The notes under the pieces are model-generated. The model was not told the DNA's origin and ran no database searches. It saw only the letters and a program-made list of their open reading frames with translations. DNA of 64,000 bases from Candidatus Shapirobacteria bacterium (GTDB lineage Bacteria > Patescibacteriota > Microgenomatia > UBA12405), in NCBI GenBank assembly GCA_003542615.1, contig DPKG01000014.1, positions 8,826 to 72,825 of the forward strand, read 5' to 3'. Positions 41,496 to 51,658 of the stretch are shown in pieces. The number at the start of each line of letters is the position of its first letter. Positions within the stretch are counted from its first letter, which is position 1. A program made the position numbers and the translations under genes.

Positions 41496-42656
41496 ATGGA
41501 ATTATCAACAGATCAAAAGAAAGCGCTGGATACTTTGATGGGGTGGAGTAAAAAAATGGGAGAAAATCAGTTTTTGACTTTGGGTGGTTATGCAGGAACG
41601 GGAAAAACAACCTTGATTTCGGTGTACAGAAAAAAAATCAGAGAAGAAAACAAAAAAATAAGAGTGGCTTTTGCCAGTTTTACGGGTAAGGCAACGAGAG
41701 TGTTGAGAGGGAAATTGGCGGAAATGGAAACGGTATACAAAGAAGACAGTATCGGAACGATACATTCATTGATTTATAGCCCAATAGTCGATACTAAAAA
41801 AAATATTGTGGGGTGGAAAAAAAAAGATGAGATTGAGGCGGATTTGATTGTGATTGATGAAGGATCGATGGTTGACGGAACAATTTGGGGGGATTTGGTC
41901 AGTTATGGGTTGCCGATTGTGGTGGTGGGAGATCATGGTCAATTACCACCGATAAGAGGAGACTTTAATTTGATGGAGAGGCCAATGGTAAAACTGGAAA
42001 AAATCCATCGACAGGCGGAAAAAAATCCGATAATAAAGGTATCGATGTTGGCCAGAGAGGAAGGAAAAATCCCTTTTGAGAAATTTGGAAACGGAGTGGA
42101 AAAAATGAATAAAAGAGAAATGGATTGTCAGGAAAGAGTGGAGGAATTATTGGGAAACTTTACGACAGATTTGTTGGTATTGTGCGGATACAATAATACC
42201 AGGGTAAAACTGAATAAATTTATTCGGGAAGGGATGCAATTTGAATCGGCCGAACCGACAGTGAATGACAGAGTAATATGTTTGAGAAATAATCATAAGG
42301 TAGGAATTTATAACGGAATGTTGGGGATAATTGAAGGTTTGAAAAGCAAGGATGATCAATGGTTTAAGGCTGAAATTAAAATGGACGGAGAACAAGATAG
42401 TTACGAAGGGTTGATTTTGAAATCACAATTTAACAGTCAGGAAGCAATGAACTTTAGTAAAAACCGATATTTGACCATAAAAGGAGACTTGTTTGATTTT
42501 GGTTATGCCCTGACGGTACATAAGGCTCAGGGCAGTCAGGCAAAGAGGGTGGTACTGTTTGAGGAGAGATTTTCACAGATGGATGAGAATATGTGGAGAA
42601 GATGGTTGTATACAGCAGTCACCAGAGCCGAGGAAGAACTATTTATTGTGGGTTGA
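41496..42656 (+). CDS. RecD/Dda-like superfamily 1 DNA helicase
   Basis: About 386 aa. GGYAGTGKTTLI is Walker A, DLIVIDEGSMVD Walker B, VVVGDHGQLPPI motif III, and the C-terminal GYALTVHKAQGSQ and YTAVTRAEEEL are motifs V and VI of RecD/Dda helicases. It is compact, like phage Dda, without RecD2's N-terminal extension. It should unwind DNA 5' to 3' in repair or replication restart. TTG at 41487 in frame is an alternative start. The 3' end overlaps the convergent gene by 18 nt. Confidence 0.88.
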   Translation: MELSTDQKKALDTLMGWSKKMGENQFLTLGGYAGTGKTTLISVYRKKIREENKKIRVAFASFTGKATRVLRGKLAEMETVYKEDSIGTIHSLIYSPIVDTKKNIVGWKKKDEIEADLIVIDEGSMVDGTIWGDLVSYGLPIVVVGDHGQLPPIRGDFNLMERPMVKLEKIHRQAEKNPIIKVSMLAREEGKIPFEKFGNGVEKMNKREMDCQERVEELLGNFTTDLLVLCGYNNTRVKLNKFIREGMQFESAEPTVNDRVICLRNNHKVGIYNGMLGIIEGLKSKDDQWFKAEIKMDGEQDSYEGLILKSQFNSQEAMNFSKNRYLTIKGDLFDFGYALTVHKAQGSQAKRVVLFEERFSQMDENMWRRWLYTAVTRAEEELFIVG

Positions 42657-43784
42657 TGATGGCAGGAAACTCAAAAAGAAAGCTCCCAAGCCAAGAAAAA
42701 ATGAGACCATGGCTATAAACCAACCAACAAAGGGAATATTAAATATCAGCCAAAGTACGGGAAGACCAATGAGGAGGTAGTAAGTCGGCTGAAAATACTT
42801 GTCGGAAAGGTTGAAGCGGTGAACGAGCATCTGACCAAAACTTAGGGAGCTGTAAACGGTGGCGGTGATAATGGCGATAATATAGACAAAAAGAATTAAA
42901 AAAGCCAGCGGAATACCAATGACAGTAATAAGTAAAATAATAAAGGCAAAGGGGGTAAGAATTAGGACGGCGAAACCTACCAAAAAAGCAACGAGACTAC
43001 GGGTATTGATGATGGATATAATAGATAGTGTCCTTTTTGGATTTAGACTAAGAAGAACCAGACCAATAATCAAAAAGGAAATAATGGAATAAATTACATG
43101 GACAAAATTGGCAACGGGAGTAATGATTGGTTGTTTTGGAGTGGTCGGGGTGTCAAGACGGTGAGCCGAAATAGTGCCAGCCACAAGTTCTTTGTTGAGA
43201 TTGACTTGAATGTCTTGGGGAATATAATAGTCTAAATTTCCAGCAATACTTGATTCAGGCTGGAGATTAATATTTTGGCCATAGAAATAGACATGGCGGA
43301 CAACGGCGGTGTTGAGGGTGAAATTTTCACCGGCGACGGTTAGATCGCGGCCAAAGGTACCGGATAAATTTATATCCTGTCCGGCCAGGATGGCATCTTG
43401 AGAAATATTGGCGGCGGGTTGGACGGTAAGGCTTTGACCAAGGGTGGTTAAATTGGAAACGCTGGCATCGGTAATAATATTTTGACCGGCGGCAAAGAGA
43501 TTATTTTGGATAATACCACTAATTTTAATATTCTGACCAACACAAAAAATACTACCGTTGACTTGGGCATTGATGAGAATGTCACGGCCGGCACAATATA
43601 AATCTCCATTTATAGTGGAGTTTATGGTAATTTGGCTCCCTGCTATCAGGACGGATTCGTCGTAAACTTGGTCCGAGGGGAGGTTAATGTTTTCCCCGCT
43701 TTGAAAGAACATGGCCCGAGCCGGGTTGGCAGAAATTAAAAATAAAATTAAAGTAAAAACTAGATTTTTGATGATATTTTTCAT
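42639..43784 (-). CDS. Secreted bactofilin-like repeat protein with C-terminal membrane helices
   Basis: A signal peptide (1-24) leads to about 170 residues of repeating strand units, recurring as AGQ/GQN-x-x-I/L (VLIAGSQITIN, YCAGRDILIN, FCVGQNIKIS, FAAGQNIIT, LAGQDINLS). This is the pattern of a bactofilin-type polymer-forming beta-helix. Four membrane helices follow (about 230-375). Such proteins may assemble on the outer face of the membrane; the role is not known. Confidence 0.68.
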   Translation of the reverse strand: MKNIIKNLVFTLILFLISANPARAMFFQSGENINLPSDQVYDESVLIAGSQITINSTINGDLYCAGRDILINAQVNGSIFCVGQNIKISGIIQNNLFAAGQNIITDASVSNLTTLGQSLTVQPAANISQDAILAGQDINLSGTFGRDLTVAGENFTLNTAVVRHVYFYGQNINLQPESSIAGNLDYYIPQDIQVNLNKELVAGTISAHRLDTPTTPKQPIITPVANFVHVIYSIISFLIIGLVLLSLNPKRTLSIISIINTRSLVAFLVGFAVLILTPFAFIILLITVIGIPLAFLILFVYIIAIITATVYSSLSFGQMLVHRFNLSDKYFQPTYYLLIGLPVLWLIFNIPFVGWFIAMVSFFLGLGAFFLSFLPSSTHNK

Positions 43785-43924
43785 ATTTTAATAATAATAT
43801 GGAAATTTTCGGATTTCAAGATTTTTAATTAATTTAATAAAATACACAAATATTTTGCGACGTTGGATTTTTAAGATAGGGGATGGGGTAAGATTTTTTT
43901 TTGAGGTCGTGTAATAATATAAGT

Positions 43925-44404
43925 ATGAAAAATGTAAAGTTGGTAGGATTTTCAATAATTGTTATTTTGTTGGGAACAATAGTCTTGATGATATTTGACG
44001 ATGGGGGTACAAAAAATAAATTATTAAATACTTTGGCTGATAATAAGGAAGAAGTTAAGGTCTTAAAAGCTATAAATCCAAATGTGGTGGGAGGAGAGTT
44101 AAGTAATACAGTCGAGGAAGGAGAAGTAGTGCCAACTTCTAAGGTAGCCTTGGATGCAAGAGATGCTGATTTTAGTGAGGAAGGAAATTTGGTGGGAGAT
44201 GAGTTGGTGTATGAAAAACCGGGACGGCCGGCAATAAGGGTAAAATTAGTTTTTAATTCGACCAGTTGGTGTGAGAATAAACCGTGTTTAATGGGGGCTA
44301 ATCCTTCAATGGTAGGAAAATATGAAGACGGAACCAGGGTAAAAATTAGCGGGGAAAAAGAAGGAGAAGCGGTAAAAGTGTATGTGTTGAATGTTGTTGA
44401 CTGA
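43925..44404 (+). CDS. Single-TM extracytoplasmic protein (159 aa)
   Basis: From the ATG at 43925 the protein has a signal-anchor (about 3-24) and a polar external domain with NSTSWCENKPCLMGANPSMVGKY, a Cys pair likely to be disulfide-bonded, split here by polar residues. No family recognised. The TGA overlaps the start of the glycosyltransferase fusion gene by 14 nt, so they are translationally coupled. Confidence 0.6.
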   Translation: MKNVKLVGFSIIVILLGTIVLMIFDDGGTKNKLLNTLADNKEEVKVLKAINPNVVGGELSNTVEEGEVVPTSKVALDARDADFSEEGNLVGDELVYEKPGRPAIRVKLVFNSTSWCENKPCLMGANPSMVGKYEDGTRVKISGEKEGEAVKVYVLNVVD

Positions 44405-47264
44405 AGTGAAAATAAATAAAATCAGTTTGTGGATATGGAGTTTGGCAGGAGTGGTAGCGATAGGTTTGTTTTTCCGGTTTTTGAATTATAATAATCGCTG
44501 GATTTTTAATCAGGATCAGGCCAGAGATGCGATTATTGCCTGGTACGGATTGAGCAATGGAGTATGGCCGGAAATCGGGTCCCCTTCTTCGGCGGGACCA
44601 TTTAATTTTGGACCTTGGTATTTTTGGATAATAATGATGATGGAGAAAATAAGTTTTGGTTGGTTATTGGGCCCGTGGGTGGGATTTACGATTTTGTCGG
44701 TAAGTACGGTAATCCCCTATTATCTGATAGGGAGAAAGATTGGAGGGTCGGGATTGGGTTTTATTATGGGGATAATCGCGGCAGTAGCAACGGGAGGAGT
44801 AGAAAATGCACCGGATATGTTAAATACAGTGATTGTTGGATGGTCAACAGCCTGGGGAATGTATTTTTTGGTGAAAATGATTGAGGATAGAATAATATTT
44901 TGGGGAATTTTGGGGGGATTTTTTATAGGATTGTCGATGAATTTTCATTTTCAGGCGTTGGGGTTGGGGGCGCTTTTGGCAATGGCAATTTTGATAAATA
45001 ATTTTAAATTGGCAGATAAATTTAGGGTAGGGATATTGACAGGGACGGGGTGGTTTTTGAGTTTTGTACCTTTGATAATTTTTGACATAAATAATAATTG
45101 GGTGTGGATAAAAAGTGTGATTGAGTACTATACGGAGGGGGTGAAAAAATTTTATGTACCAGTACGATGGCTGACGGAGCTGAGAGATTTTTGGCCGCAG
45201 TTGTTTGGAAAAGTAATTGCCGGAGAGGCAAATTTGGGGTATTTAATTTTAATTTTGGGATTGATAGCAGTAATTTTATCCAGGAAAAAATTATTTAAAT
45301 TACCAAAGTCGTGGTGGGTAATAGTAATTTCTTTGATGATTTCGGTGTTACTGATGAGGTTTTATAAAGGAGTAAGGTCGAGAGAATATTTGATTGCATT
45401 TCATGGGTATATTATTTTTTTGACAGCTTGGGTGGTGGGAGTGATTTGGGAGTGGAAAAAATTGGCGGGAGGAATGGTATTGGGATTAATTTTGGTTTGG
45501 GCAACGATAAATAATTGGCAAGTAATTTGGAGGGAGCCGAGCCAAGCAAATGAAATGATGGAAATTAAGGCGGAATTGGATAAGAGAATTGAAGGAGGGG
45601 TGGAGATATTTCACTATATGAGTTCGGATATGGTGTCGCTACCAATATTTTATTTGTATTACCGGGAAAATAGGATTGGCGAGGGAGAGGCAGTTAGTTT
45701 TTGTGACGGCAATAAATATGATTGCCCAAGCGGAGAGATAATAAATAGAAATAATTACCGGGTGTATAGGGGCAGAGTTAATGAGGGATGGTATCGGCTG
45801 ACTGACAAAAATATTTATGAAAGACTGATGGTGAATTATGGAGAAAAGCAAGCAGGTTCTTTTCAAAAACTGGTGACGATAGTTAATCCGGTAAGGAGCA
45901 GAGAATTGTGGAAGGATAAAAGTCTGGAGCCGATAAAAAATCAATACAAAATAATTTCTGAGCTGGACCTGAAAGCAACTTGGTTGATACAAAATGATGT
46001 GCTTGATGACGAGGAACTGGTGGAAGAAATAAAAAAATTTGATAACAAACAGGAACTGGGGATATTTTTGGAGGTAAGTGAAAAGCTGGCAAAAAAGGCC
46101 AGAGTTTATTATCCGATAAACCGGCCATGGTATAGCCCGGAGGCAGTGTTTTTGTCGGGATATGAAATATCAGAAAGAAAACTGCTAATTGATACGATGA
46201 TGAAAAATTTTAAAAATGAGTTGGGCTATTACCCTAAATCGGTAGGGGCATGGTGGATAGACAGTTGGAGTCTTTTATATTTGGAAAAAAAATATGGAAT
46301 AAAAACGGCGATGATAGTGACCGATCAAAAGACAACAGATAATTACGGGGTGTGGGGGCAATGGTGGGGAGTCCCCTATTATCCGGATAAAGTGAATATA
46401 TTGGCTCCGGGAGACTTGGAAGTTTTGATATTGCAGTGGGCGTTGAGGGATCCGGTGAAGGCATATGAAGGAGAGGGACCGCGGTTTTCTAATTTTTCGA
46501 TGCAGGCCAATGATTATATAAGCCAAGGATTGGATATTTTGTATTTTGAAAAACTGGCAAATATTTATTTTGATGAAAGAAACAAAATCGGCCAAATTAC
46601 GGTGGGACTGGAAACAGGAATTGAAAGTGTAGGATTTTTGGATGAATATAAAAGACAGCTGGAGTGGATCAAAAACGAGGGAGTGGTTGATGTAAGTATG
46701 TCGGAAATGGAGGAAAAATACAAAATGGCTTATGGTGGTAAAAATCCGGATGAAGTAAGAATTGATGATTGGTTGATGACTCCTGATTTTAGGGAAAATA
46801 AAAAACTAGGAGAAAAAACTGAATACATAAAAGGGATGGCGTTTGGGGATTATTTTGAAAAAGATTCCAAAACTTTTTTGAACCGAATTTACAAAAGTGA
46901 AAATCTGGTAAAGGGGTGGCGATTCCCCTATTTATGGTTGGGTATGGCAGGGATGATCGGGTTGGTAATTTTGTTAAAAATTAAAATATTTCCGATAGCA
47001 GCGGGATGGTTGGGATTGAAAATTATGGAACATTTAAGATATTCGGTGGTGGAGGAAGAAAGAATGTTGGGAATTTTGGTGGATAATTTTAGATTTATTG
47101 GAGTTACGGATAAAATAAGATTTTTAAATGAGGATCTGTCGAATTTGGTGGCTCAAACAATGTTAAAAATTGAAATTAAAGAAATTTATTACTTAGTCTG
47201 GATTTTGGGGATAATACTGGTAAAATTGATTAGTGACGAATACCAAAAGAGAAGAAAAAATTAA
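44391..47264 (+). CDS. Fusion of PMT/ArnT-type glycosyltransferase and deacetylase-like domain
   Basis: 957 aa. The first 385 residues have about 10-11 helices. FNQDQARDAIIA in the first external loop carries the catalytic Asp expected in GT-C enzymes such as ArnT and protein mannosyltransferases. Residues about 400-830 are soluble and resemble a NodB-type polysaccharide deacetylase barrel: ISELDLKATWLIQNDVL, GAWWIDSW and GLETGIESVGF. The usual metal-binding HxxxH is not evident. Three helices close the protein. It may add or edit a surface sugar at the outer membrane face. The second half could be catalytically inactive. Confidence 0.6.
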   Translation: MLLTEVKINKISLWIWSLAGVVAIGLFFRFLNYNNRWIFNQDQARDAIIAWYGLSNGVWPEIGSPSSAGPFNFGPWYFWIIMMMEKISFGWLLGPWVGFTILSVSTVIPYYLIGRKIGGSGLGFIMGIIAAVATGGVENAPDMLNTVIVGWSTAWGMYFLVKMIEDRIIFWGILGGFFIGLSMNFHFQALGLGALLAMAILINNFKLADKFRVGILTGTGWFLSFVPLIIFDINNNWVWIKSVIEYYTEGVKKFYVPVRWLTELRDFWPQLFGKVIAGEANLGYLILILGLIAVILSRKKLFKLPKSWWVIVISLMISVLLMRFYKGVRSREYLIAFHGYIIFLTAWVVGVIWEWKKLAGGMVLGLILVWATINNWQVIWREPSQANEMMEIKAELDKRIEGGVEIFHYMSSDMVSLPIFYLYYRENRIGEGEAVSFCDGNKYDCPSGEIINRNNYRVYRGRVNEGWYRLTDKNIYERLMVNYGEKQAGSFQKLVTIVNPVRSRELWKDKSLEPIKNQYKIISELDLKATWLIQNDVLDDEELVEEIKKFDNKQELGIFLEVSEKLAKKARVYYPINRPWYSPEAVFLSGYEISERKLLIDTMMKNFKNELGYYPKSVGAWWIDSWSLLYLEKKYGIKTAMIVTDQKTTDNYGVWGQWWGVPYYPDKVNILAPGDLEVLILQWALRDPVKAYEGEGPRFSNFSMQANDYISQGLDILYFEKLANIYFDERNKIGQITVGLETGIESVGFLDEYKRQLEWIKNEGVVDVSMSEMEEKYKMAYGGKNPDEVRIDDWLMTPDFRENKKLGEKTEYIKGMAFGDYFEKDSKTFLNRIYKSENLVKGWRFPYLWLGMAGMIGLVILLKIKIFPIAAGWLGLKIMEHLRYSVVEEERMLGILVDNFRFIGVTDKIRFLNEDLSNLVAQTMLKIEIKEIYYLVWILGIILVKLISDEYQKRRKN

Positions 47265-47766
47265 AAAGGTAATAAGTAAGCGACAGGAAGGAATAATTGT
47301 TTTTGAAGATATTCATGATTTGCATAATGTGGCGGCGAGTTGCCGATCGGCGGACGGATTTGGTTTTCAAAAAATTTATTTGATATTTGAAAATGAGAAA
47401 AGTTTTAATCCGAAAAAGACGGGAAAAACGAGTTCCGGTTCGGCTAACAAATGGTTGGACTTTAAAATTTTTAAATCGACAAAAGAATGCCTGGAGGAAT
47501 TAAAAAAAGATGGTTTTGAGATTTGGGCGACAGTGTTGGACGAAAAGGCAGTCAAAATTTCAAAGGCGGATTTTACAAAAGAGAAAATTGCGGTAATGTT
47601 TGGTAATGAACATCGGGGTTTGTCAAAAGAAGCGATAAGGGGGACGGATAAAAAAGTTTATATACCAATGAAGGGAATGGTGCAAAGTTTTAACTTGTCG
47701 GTGTCGGCGGCAATAGTTATGTATGAAATAAACAGGCAAAGAGAAGCGGCAAGAGGAGTAAAATAG
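47233..47766 (+). CDS. TrmH/SpoU-family RNA ribose 2'-O-methyltransferase
   Basis: 177 aa with the three SPOUT motifs: NVAASCRSADGFGF (motif 1, catalytic Arg), AVMFGNEHRGLS (motif 2) and IPMKGMVQSFNLSVSAAIV (motif 3, the knotted AdoMet site). No extra RNA-binding domain beyond short N-terminal residues, as in TrmH. It should methylate a ribose in tRNA (G18) or rRNA. The start is GTG 47233, overlapping the fusion gene by 32 nt. Confidence 0.88.
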   Translation: MTNTKREEKIKKVISKRQEGIIVFEDIHDLHNVAASCRSADGFGFQKIYLIFENEKSFNPKKTGKTSSGSANKWLDFKIFKSTKECLEELKKDGFEIWATVLDEKAVKISKADFTKEKIAVMFGNEHRGLSKEAIRGTDKKVYIPMKGMVQSFNLSVSAAIVMYEINRQREAARGVK

Positions 47767-47771
47767 GATAG

Positions 47772-49565
47772 ATGGCAAAAAAAACAATTAAAGAAAAATT
47801 GAGTTGGAACTTGGATGAGATATTGAAGGCGAAAGATTTTGAGAAATTATATAAAGAGATAGAGAAAGAAATGGGGCAAATTGAGGGGTGGGTAAAGAAA
47901 TTAAAGCCAGAAATGAAGGAAGAAACTTTTCGGGGGATTATGGATTTTGAAGAGGAATTGGGTAAAAAGATTACTCGATTAGAATACATGCCATACTTAT
48001 GGGAGCAGGTGGATCAAAAAAATCAGGAGGCAAAAAAATTAAAAGGGAGGGCGGATGATTTGGGGGTGAGACTGGCCCAGAAATCGAGAGTGATAAGTCA
48101 TTGGTTGATAGGAAAAGAAATGGAGGGACTAAAAAGACTGGATGATAAAAATGCCAAAAGGTTGTTTGCAACGATTCCGGATTTGGAATACGGATTGAAT
48201 TATGACAGAACGGCGGCCAAATATACCCTAAAAAAAGATGAGGAGGATATTATCAGTCATAAGGACGTCAACGGAGCCAACCAATTGATAAATTTGAGAG
48301 AAATTATTGAAACGGAATTTGAATTTGATTTGAAAATTAAAGGAAAAAAGACAAAAAAAATCAGAACTTTGTCGGAATTGTTGTCGCTGGTACATTCGCC
48401 AAAAAAGACAGAAAGAAAAGCGGCATACAGAGCGATGTTGTTTAAATATTGGCAAAATATTGATAAGTTTTTTTTGGTATACAGCGCAATAGTTAAAGAC
48501 TGGGATTACGAGGCAAAACTGCGGGGATACAAATCCCCTATAACGGTCAGGAATTTTGGGAATCATGTACCGGATGAGGCAGTGGAGACATTATTGAAAG
48601 TTTGTCGAAATAATAGGGAGATTTTTCAGAATTATTTTAAATATAAAGCCAAGAGATTGGGAATGAAAAGATTGGAGAGATGGGATATATATGCCCCGCT
48701 GGAAAAAAAGACAAAAAAAATTAATTTTGAGGAGGCAAAGGAATTGGTGTTGGAGACTTTTGAGAATTTTTTGCCAAAATTTGCTAAGTTAGCGAAAAGA
48801 ATTTTTGAAGATCAGCATGTTGATTCGCATCCGAGTTCGGTAAAGCGAAGCGGAGCCTTTTGCGCGACGGTAATGCCGGAAATTAGCCCTTATATAATGC
48901 TTAATCATGATAATCAAATGAGAGATGTATTTACGATGGCCCATGAATTGGGACACGGGATACATTCTCTTTATGCGGCACATCACAGGATGGGGAGTCA
49001 ACACGCCAATTTGCCGCTTTCAGAGACAGCCTCGACATTTGGAGAGATGGTACTGTTTGAAAGAATATTTTCTGCCGAGCAGAATATAGATATAAAAAGA
49101 TCGATGCTGTCGGAAAAAATGGCGGATTCTTTTGCGTCCATTCTCCGGCAAAATTATTTTGTAATTTTTGAAAAGAGAGCCCATGAAGCAATCCAAAAAG
49201 GGATTACGGCAGAGGAGTTGTCGGAAATGTGGCTTTCGACTTTGAAGGAACAGTTTGGAAATAGTGTAAAGATAGACAAAATTTTTAAATATGAATGGTG
49301 TGTAATACCGCATATTGTCAACTCCCCTTTTTATTGTTATGCCTATAATTTTGGAGAATTGTTGTCTTTTGCTTTGTTTGCCAGATATAAAAAAGAAGGA
49401 AAAAGTTTTATTGCTAAAATTGAGAAAATATTGGCGGCGGGAGGAAGCGAGGATCCGGATAAGATTTTGAAAAAGGTGGGAGTGGATATGAGATCGGAGA
49501 AATTTTGGCAAGGAAGTTTTGAAATAATCAAGGAATGGCAAAAAGAGTTGGAGAATTTGGGATAA
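47772..49565 (+). CDS. pepF: M3-family oligoendopeptidase (PepF-like)
   Basis: 597 aa, cytoplasmic. MAHELGHGIHSLYA contains the HExxH zinc motif; ETASTFGEM downstream gives the third zinc ligand (Glu). HVPDEAVETLL and SPYIMLNH segments are typical of PepF/oligoendopeptidase F. These enzymes trim peptides of about 7-20 residues. The length is normal. It begins 5 nt after the TrmH stop. Confidence 0.92.
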   Translation: MAKKTIKEKLSWNLDEILKAKDFEKLYKEIEKEMGQIEGWVKKLKPEMKEETFRGIMDFEEELGKKITRLEYMPYLWEQVDQKNQEAKKLKGRADDLGVRLAQKSRVISHWLIGKEMEGLKRLDDKNAKRLFATIPDLEYGLNYDRTAAKYTLKKDEEDIISHKDVNGANQLINLREIIETEFEFDLKIKGKKTKKIRTLSELLSLVHSPKKTERKAAYRAMLFKYWQNIDKFFLVYSAIVKDWDYEAKLRGYKSPITVRNFGNHVPDEAVETLLKVCRNNREIFQNYFKYKAKRLGMKRLERWDIYAPLEKKTKKINFEEAKELVLETFENFLPKFAKLAKRIFEDQHVDSHPSSVKRSGAFCATVMPEISPYIMLNHDNQMRDVFTMAHELGHGIHSLYAAHHRMGSQHANLPLSETASTFGEMVLFERIFSAEQNIDIKRSMLSEKMADSFASILRQNYFVIFEKRAHEAIQKGITAEELSEMWLSTLKEQFGNSVKIDKIFKYEWCVIPHIVNSPFYCYAYNFGELLSFALFARYKKEGKSFIAKIEKILAAGGSEDPDKILKKVGVDMRSEKFWQGSFEIIKEWQKELENLG

Positions 49566-49585
49566 ATATTTTGGTAAGATATGTT

Positions 49586-51382
49586 ATGAAAAGAATATTG
49601 GTGATGTTGGTAGCGATGGTATTTTTGGCAACGGCAAAAAATGTAAACGGGCAGAGCAGTACATATGTGATTGAGAGTTTTGAGAGCAGAATTGTTTTGA
49701 ACCAGGATACGAGTCTATCGGTTGAAGAAAAAATTGAGGTAAATTTTTTGGTGGAATCACATGGAATTATTCGGGTAATCCCCTATTCTTATGTGGCAAA
49801 AGGGAAGACTTTGAACACGGAAGTGAAAATTTTGGGAGTAAAGGATGAGAATGGTAATCCGATAACTTATACGACGCAAAATTTTAAACAAAGCAAAAAA
49901 ATAAAAATCGGTGATGCTGATAAAACAATCAGAGGCGAAAAAAAATATGTAATTAAATATGAGGTAAGAGATGCGGTAATGGATTATGATCAGGGGCCGG
50001 AAATTTATTGGAATGTGGCGGGGGCGGAGTGGGATGCAGCTATAGAAAAGACATCGGCAGAAGTGATTTCAGAGTGGGCGGAGATTGTAAAAATAGATTG
50101 TTTTAGCGGAATTGTAGGGACAAGTGAAAAGGATTGTAATATGAGTCAGGAAAAAACTCAGGCTACGTTTTTGGCAAATAATAGTTTAGGCCAAGGGAGG
50201 GATTTGACGGTAGTAGTGGGATTAGATAAGACAAATAAACTGGTATTTCCAAGCTCGACCGAGCGAATAGTAAAAACTATCTGGGATAATTGGGGTTATT
50301 TATTGGCAATAATGCCACTGCTGTTCATGATTTGGGCGTGGTTACGTTGGGGACGGGATAAAAGATTTAAGAGTGCTAATGTATTTTATAAACCCGAGGG
50401 AAAATCGGAAAGAAAGGTAGGATTGTTTGAAAGACCTCATTTGCCGATGGTGTATGGTCCAATAAATGGTTTAAGTCCGGTGGAGGTGGGAGTGATGGTA
50501 GATGAAAAACTAGATATTGAGGATGTGGTGGCGGAAATTGTGGAGATGGCAAGGCTTGGATATTTCAAAATTGAGAAAATTGAAAAGAAGGGATTTTTGG
50601 GGATAAAAAGTACGGATTATGAGCTGATCAGGTCAGAGAAAGGGTTGGGGGAATTAAGAGATTATCAAAAATTCTTGGTGGAGAAATTGTTTGGGGAGAA
50701 AAAGGAAGTGAAAATTTCGGAGTTGAAAAATAAATTTTATAAACATTTGGCAGATTTGAGAAGTAAAATTTTGGATTATTTAACGATAACGCAAAAAGCG
50801 CTGACGGGAAATATTGATAAGGTCAGGGGGAAGTGGGTAGGAATTGGATTGATGGCGGGAGGATTGGCAGCGGTGGGGTTGGTGGCTAGCGGGACGACAG
50901 AGTTTAATCCCGGCCCGTTGATATTGTTGGGAGTATTGAGTGTGCCGGTGTTGATTTTGGCTTATTACATGCCGGCTAAGACGGCCTGGGGATATAGTTT
51001 ACATAGACAGGCGGTAGGGTTGAGATGGTATTTGAAAAAAGGAAAGTGGCGGGAAGAAATTATGGAAAAGAATTTGTTTTTGGAGGAAATGCTGCCATTG
51101 GCAATTTCTTTGGGGGTGGTAGATAAATTGGCTAAAGATATGGCAGATATTGGTGTAGAACCGCCGAAATATTTTGGAAACACTACGGGTAGCGTATTTG
51201 CCCATGATTTGGGCTTGTTTTCGAGTTCAATGAAATCGGGAATTATTAGCGCGCCTTCGGGACAGTCGAGATCGGGAGGGTGGAGTTATACGGGGAGATC
51301 GAGTTGGTCGGGAGGGTCGGGATTTTCAGGAGGAGGGAGTAGCGGCGGAGGTTTTGGAGGCGGGGGCGGAGGAAGCTGGTAA
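49586..51382 (+). CDS. DUF2207 membrane protein with Gly/Ser-rich tail
   Basis: From ATG 49586 a signal peptide (1-22) precedes the external DUF2207 beta domain (about 25-225: FESRIVLNQDTSLSVEEKI, IYWNVAGAEWD). A membrane helix (about 235-255), a cytoplasmic helical part with PPxx-like MVYGPINGLSPVEVGVMVD, two more helices near 415-455 and a tail ending in GGG and SGG runs follow. This is the full DUF2207 layout. Function unknown. ATG 49535 in the same frame would lack a signal peptide. Confidence 0.82.
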   Translation: MKRILVMLVAMVFLATAKNVNGQSSTYVIESFESRIVLNQDTSLSVEEKIEVNFLVESHGIIRVIPYSYVAKGKTLNTEVKILGVKDENGNPITYTTQNFKQSKKIKIGDADKTIRGEKKYVIKYEVRDAVMDYDQGPEIYWNVAGAEWDAAIEKTSAEVISEWAEIVKIDCFSGIVGTSEKDCNMSQEKTQATFLANNSLGQGRDLTVVVGLDKTNKLVFPSSTERIVKTIWDNWGYLLAIMPLLFMIWAWLRWGRDKRFKSANVFYKPEGKSERKVGLFERPHLPMVYGPINGLSPVEVGVMVDEKLDIEDVVAEIVEMARLGYFKIEKIEKKGFLGIKSTDYELIRSEKGLGELRDYQKFLVEKLFGEKKEVKISELKNKFYKHLADLRSKILDYLTITQKALTGNIDKVRGKWVGIGLMAGGLAAVGLVASGTTEFNPGPLILLGVLSVPVLILAYYMPAKTAWGYSLHRQAVGLRWYLKKGKWREEIMEKNLFLEEMLPLAISLGVVDKLAKDMADIGVEPPKYFGNTTGSVFAHDLGLFSSSMKSGIISAPSGQSRSGGWSYTGRSSWSGGSGFSGGGSSGGGFGGGGGGSW

Positions 51383-51448
51383 AAAACATTTTCTGTTTTC
51401 TTACATAATTGTGACTATTCAGAGGCAAAAAATGATATAATATATGGT

Positions 51449-51655
51449 ATGACTAGTATGAGTCCAGAGTTAAAATTGGCATTACGCTATGACAGGGAAA
51501 ACCCAGTTGGAGTGGAAGTGGTACACGATGAGGAAGCTAATAAGTCGATTGGATTTATTGGAGTTAGGTCCGATAAAAAGATAAAAGATCAGTCTGCAGA
51601 ACTATTTGTAGTAAGGGCTGGAAAGGTTCAAATTAAAGAGATAAGACTTCCCTAG
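51449..51655 (+). CDS. Small conserved protein (68 aa)
   Basis: MTSMSPELKLALRYDRENP begins a small beta-type domain with GFIGVRS and LFVVRAGKVQIKEI. The same plan (SPELK, FFILRAVKGVRII) is seen in the frameshifted frame at 62572-62711, so it belongs to a small family. ATG is 7 nt after TATAAT (51436-51441). No function known. Confidence 0.55.
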   Translation: MTSMSPELKLALRYDRENPVGVEVVHDEEANKSIGFIGVRSDKKIKDQSAELFVVRAGKVQIKEIRLP

Positions 51656-51658
51656 ATT

